From: Eulemur rufifrons
Taxonomy: Eukaryota > Chordata > Mammalia > Primates > Lemuridae
Reading direction: 5' to 3'
Assembly: GCF_041146395.1 (NCBI RefSeq)
Contig: NC_091010.1
Coordinates: forward strand, 47,264,001-47,328,000
DNA length: 64,000 nucleotides
The translations under genes and the position numbers were made by a program. Below the pieces are notes generated by a model that saw only the letters and a list, made by a program, of their open reading frames with translations, searched no databases and was not told the origin of the DNA. Position 1 is the stretch's first letter; each line of letters begins with the position of its first letter. Of this stretch, positions 62,135 through 64,000 are shown piece by piece.

Positions 62135-62580
62135 CTGATTAGATTGAAAAAATTAAGTGTTATAATACCAAGTGTGAGTAAAAACGTGAGGAAACAAGAA
62201 CTCTCATACTGCTTGAGGGACTATAAATTGGTATGAACAATCTGGAGGAACATTTGACTGAATCTGGTAAAGTTAAAGAGCTTGTTTTTTAGACTAACAA
62301 TTCCATTTCTAGTTATGTATGATACCTGAGTTCCAGGAGATAAGAATATCTGCATAAAAGAAAACCCAAGTATCTACCAAAAGAGAATGGATAAATACAT
62401 TTTATTACATTCATAGAAGAAATGTTACGCAGTAGTTTAAATGAAGAAACTAGGCTACATGTATCTACATGAATAAATATTTAAAGAATAAAAAAAGGAA
62501 GATGCAGAACTATACATGGCATATAATTGCATTTGTATAAATTTTGAAACTATGCAAAATATTTATGTTATTATAAATAC
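62135..62580 (+). mobile_element. L1/HAL1-like 3' fragment
   Basis: 'ggaacatttgactgaatctg', 'aacaattccatttctagtta', 'aaacccaagtatctaccaaa', 'gaaatgttacgcagtagttt' in the order of LINE 3' regions. Confidence 0.65.
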
Positions 62581-63182
<602 letters not shown>

Positions 63183-63299
63183 AAAAACCTGAAAAGACTG
63201 ATGTTTCCAGAAGAAATGGAAAAGGTAACCAAAGCCCTACTCATCAAAACAATGACATCTGACTCATGATTTTATGTGCGAGCCCTAACAAATCTTGAA

Positions 63300-63964
63300 G
63301 GAAATGATAATTTCCACATCGTATAATCTGTATCAGGGCTTAGACAAAAGATAAAAGAAAAAGATGAAAGTCCTCCAGTTCATTCCAAAAATCTAGCATA
63401 ATCTTGTTACCAATACCAAACAAGGATAACATTTTTTGAAAAGTGTAGGCCAATTTTACTTATGCTCATAGATGGATATACAAGATGACGTGTCAGAAAA
63501 TTAATCCAGCAATGTAGTAAAATAATAACACATGACAGGCCGGGCGAGGTGGCTCAGGCCTGTAATCCTAGCACTCCGGGAGGCCGAGGCGGGCAGATTG
63601 TTTGAGCTCAGGAGTTCGAGACCAGCCTGAGCAACAGCGAGACCCTGTCTCTACTAAAAATAGAAAGAAATTATATGGACAACTAAAAATATATATAGAA
63701 AAATTAGCTGGGCATGGTGGCACATGCCTGTAGTCCCAGCTACTCGGGAGGCTGAGGCAGGAGGATTGCTTGAGCCCAGGAGTTTGAGGTTGCAGTTAGC
63801 CAGGCTGACACCATGGCACTCTAGCCCGGGAAACAGAGTGAAACTCTGTCTCGAAAAATAAATAAATAAAACAACACATCATGGACCAAGAAAATTTCAT
63901 CCCAGGAATCCATAAATGGTTTTAAATTAGGAACTATATTAATGTAATTCACTACATTCATATT
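63300..63964 (+). mobile_element. L1 ORF2 fragment split by an Alu
   Basis: 'aaatctagcataatcttgtt', 'aagtgtaggccaattttact' before, and 'aaatttcatcccaggaatcc' after the Alu. The two halves are colinear L1 ORF2. Confidence 0.8.
63539..63870 (+). mobile_element. Alu, young strepsirrhine-type
   Basis: 'ggccgggcgaggtggctcag', 'ctagcactccgggaggccga', linker 'tatggacaactaaaaatata', right arm 'ttagctgggcatggtggcac', A-tail with (aaat)n. 'aacacat' before and 'aacacatc' after give a short target duplication. Confidence 0.95.
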
Positions 63965-64000
63965 TTATTTATTTATTTTTATTTATTGTTTGTCTATCTT

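Overview
The window is mammalian nuclear DNA: long introns with GT-AG boundaries, one CpG-island promoter, and a dense load of 7SL-derived (Alu), L1, L2, MIR, MER and LTR repeats. Several Alus and two L1 3' ends look strepsirrhine. The Alus use the phrase 'ctagcactctggg', a '...aactaaaaatatatatag...' linker between the two arms and a 'gctgtgagctaggctgacgcca' right arm. I therefore read the source as a strepsirrhine primate, most likely a lemur. The species cannot be fixed by reading alone.

The only intact protein-coding gene is SCD (stearoyl-CoA desaturase) on the + strand. Six coding exons (4323-4349, 4871-5153, 9041-9171, 10642-10847, 12715-12947, 15636-15835) join in frame to 359 codons plus a stop, the human protein length. 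All three histidine boxes and the other metal-ligand positions (N265, H269) are present. Upstream is a CpG-rich promoter (about 3.2-4.4 kb) with the conserved SREBP/NF-Y polyunsaturated-fatty-acid response block and a TATA-like box. Downstream is a 3.85-kb 3' UTR with two poly(A) signals (18489 and 19659). Their spacing fits the two SCD mRNA sizes (about 3.9 and 5.2 kb) known in human.

Layout: 1-3.2 kb is intergenic with an Alu, an ERVL-MaLR LTR and a MIR. 3.2-19.7 kb is SCD. 19.7-25 kb holds L1 remnants. 25.1-25.9 kb is a second CpG-enriched segment with four CCAAT boxes, and I infer it to be the promoter of the non-coding gene that follows SCD in human (OLMALINC). 26-64 kb has no convincing protein-coding gene. 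It contains layered repeats: a hAT-Charlie transposase relic (28.6-29.9 kb), a solo ERV LTR (31.1-31.8 kb), a U6 retropseudogene (38.0 kb), a probable piggyBac-type MITE flanked by TTAA (39.45-39.75 kb), a TMA7 processed pseudogene nested in an L1 (55.65-56.0 kb), strepsirrhine L1 3' ends (51.9 and 60.2 kb) and many Alus.

I found no CRISPR, phage or other novel enzymatic system. The items most worth a second look are the TTAA-flanked MITE, the candidate lncRNA promoter next to SCD, the two-site polyadenylation of SCD, the transposase relic and the nested retroinsertions. Repeat boundaries were placed by eye and may be off by tens of bases. Exon boundaries were counted base by base.
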